A stretch of 64,000 nucleotides of DNA from an uncultured Opitutia bacterium (GCA_903840355.1 CAIMFJ010000001.1:62001-126000); one strand, 5' to 3'; shown: positions 34,449-43,370, counted from the stretch's first letter. Notes: generated by a model not told the origin, from the letters alone. Translations and numbers: made by a program.

Positions 34449-36632
34449 GTGATGTTAGGCCGTCCCTTTTGGATTTACGCTGCCAGCCTGAGCCTCGTGC
34501 TGACGGCCGGGGCAGCCGAGTCTAAAACCGAAACGACGCCGACGCCTAAAACGACCAATCATCAGCCGAGTATTACCGGGGATTTTTCGTTTGAAGAAAA
34601 CAATCAGGTCTTAGTGGCACTCAATGCCCACTTAGAATCCAACGGCACGACCCTAGACGCGAAAAAGATTCGTTGGAATAAAACGACCAACATCATCGTA
34701 GCGGAAGGCGACGTCGTCTATACCACCGAGTCTTTAAGAATTTTAGGTGAGAAAGTGACGTTGGATATGAACCACGACACGCTGGTGGCAACCCACGTGC
34801 GATTCGGGCGCTCGCCCATGTATTTCACCGCGGACGAACTAAAAATGGTCAAGGGCGACAAGACCATGAAAGGGCTGCGGATGTGGCAAAACGAGCCTTC
34901 AAAAGTGGGCATGGAGTTGCAGGTCCAAGAGGTCAACTACACCGCACAAGACAACTGGCTCGCGGCCCATGACGTCACCCCTTACTTAGTCGGAATTCCT
35001 TTCTTCTACGTCCCCTACTACGGCCAAGAAGGCTACTCTGAAATCCCGTATGATATTTACATCGATACCGGAGCCCAAACCCAACAAGGCGGTTACTTAA
35101 GAACGACTACCCTCTTCCATAAGACCAAGGAACTCTGGGTCGGGGGCTTATTCGATTACTACAACGAATCAGGTTTTTTAATCGGCCCCGCCGTTCGCTA
35201 TAATAATCTTAAGACCGCCGCCCCCGGCGATACCCTTTGGAAAATTAATTTTCAAGGCGGCTACATTCATGACAGCGGCGACCTATATTTAACCGATGAC
35301 TATGGGCGCATTCCAGGTCGCGATCGCTTCTTTGCCTTAGGAGACATCAATGGTAAAACCGCCGAAGGAGTGGAAATCGCTGGCCAACTCTACGCCGAAA
35401 GCGATGCCAACGCCTTGCGCGATTACCGTCCAGCTTCGATTCCGACGGCGGGCTTACCTCAAGCCAATTTAGAAGTCAGTGCCCCTTGGGGCGGCGGCTT
35501 CCTTTCCGCCTCCGTCGTGGGCCAAGCGGATAATTACCAAGACATCGTGCAGCACCTGCCCGAATTGCGTTTTGATTTACCGCAAAATGCCCTCGGCAAT
35601 CAGGGACTTTTCCAACGCAGCTTTGTTAGCCTAAGTTACCTCTACGAGCATCCTTCGGCCCAAGTCCCCCTCGCCAGTTTTTACAATATCACGGGCTCGA
35701 ACGATGCTTGGACTACAGCACGTTTAGACACCTATTACGGACTACTCTACCCCTGGGCAGCCCAAGAGTGGCTAATGATTAAACCCGTCGTGGGCGTACG
35801 GGCGACGTCTTGGTCCACGAGTCTCAATAATTCTGGTCCTGCCACTAAGATCATTGGGCAAGTTGGCTTTGATCTGGAAACCCTCTTCACCGGTTCATGG
35901 GAAATTACTGCAGATGAATGGGGTATCGATGGTGTGCGTCATAGCCTCCGTCCGATCATTCAATTCCGCGAACTACCCGGGGCGGATCGCAATATTGGTA
36001 CCGCACCCGTTTCCGACCGGGCCGTGGCATTATCCACTTTAGGCGAAATCGATTTAGCCGACCGAGCGGATGCCGCCTCGACCACCGAAACGCAAATCAC
36101 GCGTATCGGCGTGCGGAATACTTTCGAAACGAAGAACCCCACAACTGGCACCCGCGAACTCGTCCGGGCCGATGTGTTCACGGAATGGCGTCAGCTGACC
36201 ACGGGCATGCAACAGTCGGATGTGCTCACCCATATTCGTCTGACACCCGCTACTTGGGTGACCCTCGATTCGGCCATGCGCTTCGGTAGCAATGGAAGTC
36301 CACTAGAATCCCTGCAGTCGATTGGCTTTAACTCCGGCGACTTCTGGAACACCTCCATCACCTGGGTCGACCTCGAACAAGTTACCACCGGCCAAACGCT
36401 GCCAACGCGGCAGTTAATCCTCCAAGCCCAAATGGCGCTTAACTCCATTTATTCCGTTTACGTCCTCAACGATTACGACGCTTTTTCGGGCCAGTCCGTC
36501 GTCCAAAGTATCGGTATTACCCAGAAAATCGGTAATTCTTGGATGTTGGACTACGGGATTGATAAACGCCTTTCCGCCCTTGGTAGCAGTTCATTGGGCT
36601 TCCACCTGAGGGCGCAATTGTTCAAGTTCTAA
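34449..36632 (+). CDS. LptD-type outer-membrane assembly protein (OstA-like)
   Basis: A 727-residue exported protein. After a signal peptide (ending LVLTAGAAE) comes an OstA/LptA-like beta-jellyroll (residues about 55-150: LDAKKIRWNKTTNIIVAEGDVVYTTES, LGEKVTLDMNHDTLVAT), then a large beta-barrel with the IPFFYVPYYG motif that links the two parts in LptD. LptD inserts lipopolysaccharide in the outer leaflet, so the cell has an LPS-type outer membrane. The expected cysteine pairs of enteric LptD are not seen. scpA follows three bases later with a GTG start. Confidence 0.82.
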   Translation: MMLGRPFWIYAASLSLVLTAGAAESKTETTPTPKTTNHQPSITGDFSFEENNQVLVALNAHLESNGTTLDAKKIRWNKTTNIIVAEGDVVYTTESLRILGEKVTLDMNHDTLVATHVRFGRSPMYFTADELKMVKGDKTMKGLRMWQNEPSKVGMELQVQEVNYTAQDNWLAAHDVTPYLVGIPFFYVPYYGQEGYSEIPYDIYIDTGAQTQQGGYLRTTTLFHKTKELWVGGLFDYYNESGFLIGPAVRYNNLKTAAPGDTLWKINFQGGYIHDSGDLYLTDDYGRIPGRDRFFALGDINGKTAEGVEIAGQLYAESDANALRDYRPASIPTAGLPQANLEVSAPWGGGFLSASVVGQADNYQDIVQHLPELRFDLPQNALGNQGLFQRSFVSLSYLYEHPSAQVPLASFYNITGSNDAWTTARLDTYYGLLYPWAAQEWLMIKPVVGVRATSWSTSLNNSGPATKIIGQVGFDLETLFTGSWEITADEWGIDGVRHSLRPIIQFRELPGADRNIGTAPVSDRAVALSTLGEIDLADRADAASTTETQITRIGVRNTFETKNPTTGTRELVRADVFTEWRQLTTGMQQSDVLTHIRLTPATWVTLDSAMRFGSNGSPLESLQSIGFNSGDFWNTSITWVDLEQVTTGQTLPTRQLILQAQMALNSIYSVYVLNDYDAFSGQSVVQSIGITQKIGNSWMLDYGIDKRLSALGSSSLGFHLRAQLFKF

Positions 36633-36635
36633 GCC

Positions 36636-37502
36636 GTGTCAGAAGACCCCACCACTCCCTCCGCCATCCCTCAAGACGGGATTTTGCCCACCGAGGATTT
36701 ACCCATCCGCCTTGAGGTGTTTGAAGGGCCGCTCGATCTCCTGCTCTTCCTGATTCGTAAAAACGAAATCGACATTTACGACATCCCTATCGAACAAGTC
36801 ACGCATCAGTACCTGCATATTTTACGGACCCAGGAAAAGAACAACCTCGAGCTCGCCGGTGATTTCTTTGTGATGGCAGCGACGTTGATGTACATCAAGA
36901 GTCGCATGCTCTTGCCGGTGGAAAGCCGCCCGGAAGACGAACTGCCGCATCAAGAAGAAGGGCACGACCCTCGCTGGGCTCTGGTCCAACAATTAATTCA
37001 ATACAAGCGCGTTAAAGAAACCGCCGCCATCATCCGGGGCTTAGTTGAAGAACGCCAAGGCCTACTCGATCGCTACGTCTTGCAACCTCAGGGCGAAGAC
37101 GCCGTGGCCCGTCCGATTGCTCCGACCGAGCGGATCGAACTGTGGAATACCTTTAACCTCGTCCTCCGTCGGCTCGCCGAGCGCATTCAGCCTGGAAACA
37201 TCACCACCGAGAATGTGACCGTTTCCGACCGCATGGAGTTAATCCTCAATCGCCTCAACACCGAGACCTCGTTCGTCTTCACGAGTTTACTCCCCGAGCG
37301 TCCCACGGTGGCCGTCTTAGTCGCCACCTTCCTCGCCTGCTTGGAATTAGCACGTCTGGGCAAACTGGAATTAACCCAAGACCAAGCTTTTGCCGAAATT
37401 CACTGCCAACGCTCCCAAAATACCAGTGGCGTCCCCCATGCGGGCGAAACCACGGAAGATGGCAAATCCGAGTTTGATAAGCCCGCCGAGCCGACAAAGT
37501 GA
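36636..37502 (+). CDS. scpA: Segregation and condensation protein A
   Basis: A 288-residue kleisin that joins SMC and ScpB in chromosome condensation. The N-terminal RLEVFEGPLDLLLFLIRKNEIDIYDIPI is diagnostic, followed by FFVMAATLMYIKSRMLLP and the C-terminal winged-helix part (VATFLACLELARLGKLELTQDQAFAEI). The start is GTG at 36636, three bases beyond the lptD stop. scpB is not adjacent, which is unusual. Confidence 0.94.
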   Translation: MSEDPTTPSAIPQDGILPTEDLPIRLEVFEGPLDLLLFLIRKNEIDIYDIPIEQVTHQYLHILRTQEKNNLELAGDFFVMAATLMYIKSRMLLPVESRPEDELPHQEEGHDPRWALVQQLIQYKRVKETAAIIRGLVEERQGLLDRYVLQPQGEDAVARPIAPTERIELWNTFNLVLRRLAERIQPGNITTENVTVSDRMELILNRLNTETSFVFTSLLPERPTVAVLVATFLACLELARLGKLELTQDQAFAEIHCQRSQNTSGVPHAGETTEDGKSEFDKPAEPTK

Positions 37503-37545
37503 GTTCTCGGCTTGAATAGTCGTCAAACAGTCTAAAATTGACCCT

Positions 37546-37791
37546 ATGGCTCGTAAGCAAGGTCCCAAGCATCGACTCCTCGGCATCGGACTCGACGGCA
37601 CTGACAAGCATAAGCGCATCACCCAAGGTGAGGGCTTTAATTTAGTCGGCGGCTCCGAAGAAACCCACGAATCGATGACTGAAACGGTGATTAAAACCGT
37701 CGAGGACCTGAGCCGCAAAGGCCGTACGTTACACAACGCTTCGCCCGAAGAAGTTGCCGATCTCCTCCGCAAGCACGACCCCAGTCGGTGA
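37546..37791 (+). CDS. Small conserved-looking protein, function unknown
   Basis: An 81-residue charged protein starting MARKQGPKHRLLGIGLDGTDKHKRITQGEG. No membrane segment, signal or metal site. Codon use resembles its neighbours, and it sits 43 bases after scpA in the same direction. A longer ORF on the opposite strand overlaps it but also covers the end of scpA, so the forward reading is preferred. The LDGTDGHKRIT-like start hints at a nucleic-acid or phosphate-related role but I do not recognise it. Confidence 0.6.
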   Translation: MARKQGPKHRLLGIGLDGTDKHKRITQGEGFNLVGGSEETHESMTETVIKTVEDLSRKGRTLHNASPEEVADLLRKHDPSR

Positions 37792-37856
37792 ATAAAAAAC
37801 TTACTGACTGTTTGACTCAAATCCATTGAAACCTTGTTATCAGCAACACTACTGCG

Positions 37857-38222
37857 ATGAGCACTGAGTCTACCCCACCCCCACCCCCTCCTCCTTCGGG
37901 CGAGGAAAACACTCCTTCCCAAGCTCCTAAGTTAAAATTAGCGAAGCCTGTTTCCGCTCAAGCCGCCGTTCCTCCACCCCCTCCCCCTCCTCCACCTGCA
38001 CCCGGTGGCGCTGCTGGAGCTCCTCGCGCACCCCTTCCTCCGCCCCCTGGCGTATCGCCTGTAGCTCCCGCACCGGCGGCTCCTCGCGTGGCCTACGCCA
38101 CGGCGAACACGAACCGCAACGTTGGTGGTCTCGCGGCCACTTTAGACATCATTGCGTTAGTGGCTTCCATCGCGGGCGTCGTGGTCTTAGCGATTGAACT
38201 CTTCACCAAGACCAAAGGTTAA
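37857..38222 (+). CDS. Proline-rich protein with a C-terminal membrane anchor
   Basis: A 121-residue protein. Residues 1-80 are dominated by proline runs (two tracts of seven to nine prolines, and more Pro/Ala after them); residues about 95-117 form one membrane helix (LDIIALVASIAGVVVLAIELF) followed by a basic tip. This tail-anchored layout with a stiff polyproline arm in the cytoplasm or periplasm suggests a tether or docking protein. It lies eight bases before trxA. Long proline runs imply a need for EF-P. Confidence 0.7.
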   Translation: MSTESTPPPPPPPSGEENTPSQAPKLKLAKPVSAQAAVPPPPPPPPPAPGGAAGAPRAPLPPPPGVSPVAPAPAAPRVAYATANTNRNVGGLAATLDIIALVASIAGVVVLAIELFTKTKG

Positions 38223-38230
38223 TTCTTTTT

Positions 38231-38563
38231 ATGGCATCAGAACTGATTACCAACCTCGATAGCACTAACTTCGATAGCACTATCAAATCTTCCAGCGTAC
38301 CCGTGCTGGTGGATTTCTGGGCCACGTGGTGTGGTCCTTGCAAACAGTTGGGTCCGATCCTCGATCAACTCTCGACCGAATTTAACGGCAGCGTGAAGGT
38401 CTGCAAAGTCGACGTGGATAACAGCCGTGAGTTAGCACAACAACTCGGCATCACGTCCATCCCTGCCGTGTTCCTCTTCAAGAACGGCGTCGTGGTCGAT
38501 AAGTTTGTGGGCTTAAAGCAGAAGTCTGACATCGCTGCTTTCATCCGCAAACACGCCGCCTAA
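38231..38563 (+). CDS. trxA: Thioredoxin
   Basis: A 110-residue thioredoxin with the WCGPC active site in VDFWATWCGPCKQLGPIL, the buried Asp in VDFWA and the cis-proline loop in TSIPAVFLF. Classical TrxA of the cytoplasm, reducing disulfides. A strong terminator follows, so it ends the lptD-scpA-trxA stretch. Confidence 0.96.
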   Translation: MASELITNLDSTNFDSTIKSSSVPVLVDFWATWCGPCKQLGPILDQLSTEFNGSVKVCKVDVDNSRELAQQLGITSIPAVFLFKNGVVVDKFVGLKQKSDIAAFIRKHAA

Positions 38564-38587
38564 GCGCCCTGCTAACGTCCCGCTTAC

Positions 38588-38611
38588 AGGCCCGGTTTCC
38601 CGGGCCTTTTT
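38588..38611 (+). terminator. Rho-independent terminator after trxA
   Basis: An 8-bp GC-rich stem AGGCCCGG / CCGGGCCT with a four-base TTTC loop, followed by five Ts (38107-type run at 38107+500, that is 38607-38611). It is 25 bases after the trxA stop. Confidence 0.9.
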
Positions 38612-38668
38612 ATTGCTTTAAAAGACGGTAGGCGCCCAGCTCACTCGGTTCGCGGTCTAGGCCGGCCA

Positions 38669-38700
38669 TAAAAAAGGACGTGATGCAGATCACGTCCTTT
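38669..38700 (-). terminator. Rho-independent terminator of the act-cco operon
   Basis: A perfect 12-bp stem (AAAGGACGTGAT at 38673-38684 with ATCACGTCCTTT at 38689-38700) around a GCAG loop. On the minus strand it is followed by six to seven Ts. It lies just after the last cytochrome gene and closes the 11.5-kb respiratory operon. Confidence 0.9.
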
Positions 38701-38721
38701 GCAAAGTTCTCTAGCGACGAA

Positions 38722-39384
38722 TTACTTCGCTTCTAGAGGGTGAGCCTTGAGGATTTCTTGAGGCGAGAACTGGCCATGACCTGCCAAAGCCTTGCGGACT
38801 TCAGCGACCTTGGTGTCCATCACCGGTTCCCCCTGATTACCCCACGCCGAGCGAACATACGTGGCGATATGGGCAATCTGAGCATCCTTAAGACCAGCAC
38901 CAATGTTGGGCATGTTGCCATTAAACTTGGCACCCTTGACTTCGACTTCGCCGGCAAGGCCGACGAGGATGATTTTAATCATACGCTCATCCGTACCAGC
39001 CACCCAAGGGGAGCCAGCTAAAGGAGGAAACGCACCAGGCATCCCCAAGCCCGTGGCTTGGTGACAAGCGGCACAGTTCGCCACGAAGAGCTTTTCACCC
39101 TTAGCAGCATCTGGCTCGAAAACCGCGGGACCAGCCGAAGCCGAAGCCTTGGGTACATCGAGGTCAAAAGCGCTCGCCGAGAAATCACCGGAGTTGCGAG
39201 TTAAGTAGAGACCAGCCCAAAAACCAAAGCCGCAAAACAGGAAAACAATGAAGATGGGGGTTAACGAAAAGCCTTCACGAGGCTCTTCCTTCTCGCGGGC
39301 GATTTGCGCATGGATTTCGACCAAACGCCCATCGGAGGTACCTTCGGAGCGCTGACGGTCTGGTTGACGATGACGATCGTTCAT
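38722..39384 (-). CDS. Membrane-anchored monoheme cytochrome c (CcoP-like position)
   Basis: A 220-residue protein: cytoplasmic Arg-rich start, one membrane helix (IFIVFLFCGFGFWAGLYLT), a linker, then a class I cytochrome c domain with CAACH and a probable Met ligand in NGNMPNIG. It holds only one heme motif, whereas true CcoP has two. The domain closely resembles the cytochrome c encoded at 41359-42090 (shared CH.ATG.G.P..FPPL..SPW pattern and the shared final helix TYVRSAWGN). It is the last gene of the operon, four bases after the CcoO-like gene. Confidence 0.85.
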   Translation of the reverse strand: MNDRHRQPDRQRSEGTSDGRLVEIHAQIAREKEEPREGFSLTPIFIVFLFCGFGFWAGLYLTRNSGDFSASAFDLDVPKASASAGPAVFEPDAAKGEKLFVANCAACHQATGLGMPGAFPPLAGSPWVAGTDERMIKIILVGLAGEVEVKGAKFNGNMPNIGAGLKDAQIAHIATYVRSAWGNQGEPVMDTKVAEVRKALAGHGQFSPQEILKAHPLEAK

Positions 39385-39388
39385 GGGA

Positions 39389-39943
39389 TTACTGCTTTAG
39401 TTTGGCCTCAGGAGAGGCGTAGTCTTGGCGGAGAGATTTGAGATAGGCGACCAGTGCGACCGCACGGTCCGTAGGAGCCCAACCATTGGCCTTAGGCTGA
39501 TAGAGGTACTCGTAAGCAGGCATTGCCGAACCGGCGACCACCGAGCTCGGGGCGCGCAAATGCTCGTGTAATTGAGCTTCAGTGAGACGCGCGCCGACAT
39601 TGGCTAAATCAGGACCAAAACGATGATCGCCGATTAAGACCTGCGATTGTAAAACGTAATCGCGTGCTACGGAAGGACGAGCACCCCAACCACGAGCGAT
39701 ATCGCTACCCATCCCGGCAGGACGAACTTGTTGCGTGTGGCAAGCCACACAGCCGAGCTGTAAGTAAACCGCCCGACCTTGAATCGCCAAACCAGGCTCA
39801 CGAGGCGGAAAGAGCGGACCACCCTCTTCGGCAGGGGCTCGACCCAGCGCACCAAGTTGCACTTGGCTGCTGACGATTAAAGCCCCGAAAGGAAACGCCA
39901 CCGCGGCGAAGAGTCCGATCAAAAATAAATTTAGGTTCTTCAT
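39389..39943 (-). CDS. CcoO-like monoheme cytochrome c
   Basis: A 184-residue membrane-anchored cytochrome. Features shared with CcoO of cbb3 oxidases: GRAVYLQLGCVACHTQQVRP (heme motif CVACH plus the QVRP tail), a central GDHRFGPDLANVG box, and HLRAPSSVVAGSAMPAYEYL with the Met axial ligand. An N-terminal helix anchors it. It follows the CcoN-like gene by 11 bases, keeping the ccoN-ccoO order. Confidence 0.88.
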   Translation of the reverse strand: MKNLNLFLIGLFAAVAFPFGALIVSSQVQLGALGRAPAEEGGPLFPPREPGLAIQGRAVYLQLGCVACHTQQVRPAGMGSDIARGWGARPSVARDYVLQSQVLIGDHRFGPDLANVGARLTEAQLHEHLRAPSSVVAGSAMPAYEYLYQPKANGWAPTDRAVALVAYLKSLRQDYASPEAKLKQ

Positions 39944-39954
39944 GAGGATACCAA

Positions 39955-41340
39955 TTAGTCGTGTTGACGGTTTTCAGCCGAAGTGAGACCTCGGAAAATC
40001 AAGCCCAAGGCATTGAGGGCAAAAGCAGCATGACCCAACAAGAAGGCCGCAGCGGTGAGCACGTGAGCCTTGCCGCCACCAATCATTTGGGGTGCACCCT
40101 TAGAAAGATCGAGGCCGGTTTGGTAACCACCGTAGAGGCTAACTAAGGTCGAAACAATCAACGCCAAGGTCACCGACCAGAAGTGAACGTGGATTAATTT
40201 CACCGAAGGCCACAACGCACCCGTCACGCGGGGCAAGATGAAGTAAGCTGCACCGAAGATTACCATGGTGACAAAACCATAAACCAACAAGTGATCGAGG
40301 CCTTGGTAAAATTCGGTGAAGCGGATAATCGCACTGTAACCGCGCGTGTAGAAAATAGCCCGCAATAAGCCCACGAAGGTAAAACTGATCGTACCCAAGG
40401 CGACCCAGCGCAACGAGGTGCTATTCCAGGCATTCGCCCAACCACCGTTCTGCGCGAAGGTCCCGTGGAAATTAATCGCCGTGATGATAATCGGAACAAT
40501 CGACATCACCATCGCCACGACGCCCACGGATTGAATCCACACGGGAATAGGCGAGCCCAGTAAAGTGGCAGGAGCCGTCCAACCCGCAAAGAGGAAGAAC
40601 GTCCAGAAGCCTACCGTGGCCAAGTAGTAACCCGCCAAAGGGCGCTCGAGCACCTTGGGGATGAAGTAATAGGCGATGCCCAAGGCCGACGCCGCCAACC
40701 AGAGTTGGAGCAAGTTTTGGACAAACCAGCTTGCAACGAGGGCTTGAACCACGCCCGAAGCGGGACACCAGAGCACCAAGAGTTGCGCAATTAAGTAGAA
40801 GATGGGGAACAGGAAACTAGCACCCACAACGTACCATTGAGCGGCGAAGGTGTGACCCGAAGGACGACGGGCAAACGCCACCACTGGCCAAAAACCAGCC
40901 AGCAGGAAAGCGATCGCCAAGACGGGACCCACTTCACGAGGCATTTCCAGTAAACTAAACCCATTCAAGAAACCAGCGAAGATTTGCTGCACGCCGTAGA
41001 TCAACGTCGCATTCCACACCAAACCACCGAAGACGGCAATCCAGCCATTGCGGAATTCGAAAGAAGTTAAGCGCGACAACAACCAGAGGTTAACGGCCAA
41101 CAAGGCATTGGTAGCCCAACCATAAATGAATAAGTTCTTTTGCACAACGGTCACGCGACCATACGTCAGCCACTCACAGTTCAAGAAACTGGGCATCCAC
41201 AACTTCAACGCGGCGATTAAGCCGAGGGCGGAAGCGGCCAGCAGCCAAACTAAGGCGGCGACGAAGAAGAAAACAAAGGGGCCTCGCAAAGCAGTTTCGC
41301 GACCGAAATCGGGGCGTTGGTGAGAAGATTCCTGACTCAT
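39955..41340 (-). CDS. CcoN-like heme-copper oxidase subunit I lacking most metal-binding histidines
   Basis: A 461-residue protein of about 12 membrane helices that aligns along its length with CcoN (cbb3 oxidase subunit I), including YYFIPK, the loop PIPVWIQSVG and the HFWSVT segment. The ligand positions are changed: the low-spin heme b His of GR..PLHTN is Q67; the first CuB His of WWYGHN is Q208; the CuB pair of WAGPHHL is A258-T259; the heme b3 His of GHVHSGALG is L348. Only H350 remains. The cross-link Tyr is also absent. The protein should therefore not reduce oxygen. It may act as a scaffold for the CcoO- and CcoP-like cytochromes around it. Sits 18 bases after the upstream cytochrome c gene. 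Confidence 0.85.
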   Translation of the reverse strand: MSQESSHQRPDFGRETALRGPFVFFFVAALVWLLAASALGLIAALKLWMPSFLNCEWLTYGRVTVVQKNLFIYGWATNALLAVNLWLLSRLTSFEFRNGWIAVFGGLVWNATLIYGVQQIFAGFLNGFSLLEMPREVGPVLAIAFLLAGFWPVVAFARRPSGHTFAAQWYVVGASFLFPIFYLIAQLLVLWCPASGVVQALVASWFVQNLLQLWLAASALGIAYYFIPKVLERPLAGYYLATVGFWTFFLFAGWTAPATLLGSPIPVWIQSVGVVAMVMSIVPIIITAINFHGTFAQNGGWANAWNSTSLRWVALGTISFTFVGLLRAIFYTRGYSAIIRFTEFYQGLDHLLVYGFVTMVIFGAAYFILPRVTGALWPSVKLIHVHFWSVTLALIVSTLVSLYGGYQTGLDLSKGAPQMIGGGKAHVLTAAAFLLGHAAFALNALGLIFRGLTSAENRQHD

Positions 41341-41358
41341 CGAAAAAGTATTAGAGGA

Positions 41359-42090
41359 TTATTTTAGACCCAGTTCGGCCGTGGTCCAAGGGGTGGTACG
41401 AGCGGCATTAGCGTCGTGGATGGCTTTGACTTGGGTCACCGTCACGGGGTTACCCTTGTTGCCAAAACTTTGGCGCACGTAAGTGAGCACGTCGGCGATA
41501 TCTTGATCCGTCACGCCCGCCACGGGAGGCATCATGCTATTAAACGTTGTGCCATTCACCGTGATAGGACCCATCAAGCCCTGGAGGATAAACTTCACGG
41601 GCAATTCGGGATTACCCACGATGATGGGCGTTTCCGAAATCGAGGGGAACACAGGAGGCAAACCTTTGCCCGTCGGTTGGTGACAAGCGATACAAGTGCG
41701 AGCGTACACGGCGGCACCGCGCTTTAACGTCTCGGCATCCGCCGCCACGAAAGCACTGCTCATCGTAGCCGCGACGGGAGGCGTGATTTTTTCCAACACC
41801 TTAGGGTCAGCCGCAATCACAGCCTTAGCTTGGGTAATGGTAATGCGGTACGTGCCATCGGCATTACGGGCTGGCGTCTTGAGCAACGCTTGAGCCTTAG
41901 CCTCGGTGTCTTCGCGCAAAGCCTTCTCTGCCACGCGGCGATCGCTATCGCTCGTAGTCGCTGGGCGAGACCTGTAGAAAACAACGCCAAGCACGATAAT
42001 CGCCGCGGCTGCAAAAGCCAACAGACTGATCCACGAAGCCACTTGGCCGGGAATCAAAGGACGGCGGTCGTCTGAAGAATGATCACTCAT
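41359..42090 (-). CDS. Membrane-anchored monoheme cytochrome c
   Basis: From ATG 42090 it has 243 residues: a cytoplasmic acidic start, one membrane helix (SWISLLAFAAAAIIVLGVVFY), a linker, and a C-terminal cytochrome c domain with CIACH and a Met-ligand region FNSMMPPVAG. The start overlaps the actF stop by eight bases; an ATG further upstream (42201) lies inside actF. It likely takes electrons from Alternative Complex III and passes them on to the next units. It is a paralogue of the last gene of the operon. Confidence 0.88.
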   Translation of the reverse strand: MSDHSSDDRRPLIPGQVASWISLLAFAAAAIIVLGVVFYRSRPATTSDSDRRVAEKALREDTEAKAQALLKTPARNADGTYRITITQAKAVIAADPKVLEKITPPVAATMSSAFVAADAETLKRGAAVYARTCIACHQPTGKGLPPVFPSISETPIIVGNPELPVKFILQGLMGPITVNGTTFNSMMPPVAGVTDQDIADVLTYVRQSFGNKGNPVTVTQVKAIHDANAARTTPWTTAELGLK

Positions 42091-43363
42091 GATAATGGAT
42101 GGACTCGAGAATACGAGGGTCGTGCACAGGGATGGTCTTTTGCTGGCTTGCACCGCGCAAGAAGAGCGCGATGACAAGGGCACCAAAGCCGACGATGGCA
42201 ACGAGGTCGAGGGCGAGGTACGGCGTGAGGAAAGGACTGACGGTGAAACCTTCCGGAGCCGAGGGGTCGACTACTTGACGAGGCACCGCATTGAACCAGA
42301 GGTCAAAAATCCCACCGACGATGATTAAGCACGCAATCGTGAGGATGCGTTCTTTCACAATCTTCGAACGGTAGAAGAGCAAGGAAAGGAAAGGCAGGAA
42401 GAAGAAGCCGAAGATCAACACCATCGAAACACCCCACCAGGCGCTCTTGGCACCGGTGACTGGGTCGAACTCGCGAATGTTATACCAGAAGGTTTCTTCA
42501 GGAATATTCGCCGTGTAAATGAGGAAGTACTGCGAGAAGCTGATGTAAGCCCAGAAGACCGTGAAGGCTAACATCAAGCAACCGAGCACGTGGCGGTGCG
42601 CTTGGTTGAATAAACCCGATAACCAGCTACCTTCCGACAAGCGGTAAGTCATGATGACCGTGCCAGCGAGAGCCAAACGAATGGAGAGGGCGAAGAACCA
42701 CACGCCATACATGGTTGAGAACCAGTGATACGAGAGCGCCATCAGACAATCGAAAGCCAACATCGTTAACGTCAAGGCACTCAGGGGTACGCCCGCAGCT
42801 GAGAGTGCATGCAAACGATGCGTGTAACTGGCATTGCGATCGGAGTCTTGTGCGAAAGACCACTTGCGCAGGCCAAACGTCAATAAACCAAAGAACACGG
42901 TGTAGAAGGTAATTCGCGCCAGGAAGAACTTTTCATTCAAGAACCAGCTCTTCGCTTGCAGGATAGGATCATGACCCACGGCGTGCCCGCTGGGCAGGAT
43001 ATGGGAAGCATCGGTCCATTCCCACAGCAAGTGACGGAACGAAGTCGAGAAAGCTAGGGGTACCACGCCGAGCAAAAGCACCACGGGCAAACCAGGTAGC
43101 AAGAATTCCCATGCCCGGCGAATAATCGGAGCCCAACCCGCATCAAAGAGACGGGTAATCATCGTGAGCATCAAAGTGCCGATCAGGAGCGAAATCCAGA
43201 AGAGCGCTCCGATCAACAACGAGAGGGCTCCGCGGTGGTTATGATGTTGCAGACCTTCGCACGCAAAATACCAAGTGGCCAAAAGAGCCACTACACCCAC
43301 GGCGAGGAATTTCTTCCAATGAGCCGTGATGGCAGGCGAAGTTGAAGATTCAGAGGCGCTCAT
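42083..43363 (-). CDS. actF: Alternative Complex III subunit ActF
   Basis: A 426-residue integral membrane protein of about ten helices, related to ActC/NrfD-like quinol-binding subunits but shorter. Typical segments: FWISLLIGTLMLTMITRLFDAGW, LLWEWTD, WFLNEKFFLARITFY, WFSTMYGVWFFA, and the C-terminal SPFLTPYLALD. In the complex it sits against ActC and is thought to help proton movement. Position after actE matches the standard act order. Confidence 0.92.
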   Translation of the reverse strand: MSASESSTSPAITAHWKKFLAVGVVALLATWYFACEGLQHHNHRGALSLLIGALFWISLLIGTLMLTMITRLFDAGWAPIIRRAWEFLLPGLPVVLLLGVVPLAFSTSFRHLLWEWTDASHILPSGHAVGHDPILQAKSWFLNEKFFLARITFYTVFFGLLTFGLRKWSFAQDSDRNASYTHRLHALSAAGVPLSALTLTMLAFDCLMALSYHWFSTMYGVWFFALSIRLALAGTVIMTYRLSEGSWLSGLFNQAHRHVLGCLMLAFTVFWAYISFSQYFLIYTANIPEETFWYNIREFDPVTGAKSAWWGVSMVLIFGFFFLPFLSLLFYRSKIVKERILTIACLIIVGGIFDLWFNAVPRQVVDPSAPEGFTVSPFLTPYLALDLVAIVGFGALVIALFLRGASQQKTIPVHDPRILESIHYHE

Positions 43364-43370
43364 GTGCGAA

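Noticed and set aside
37371-37922. A 183-codon minus-strand ORF.
   Set aside because: Covers the end of scpA and the small 37546 gene; Arg/Ser-rich translation with no motif.
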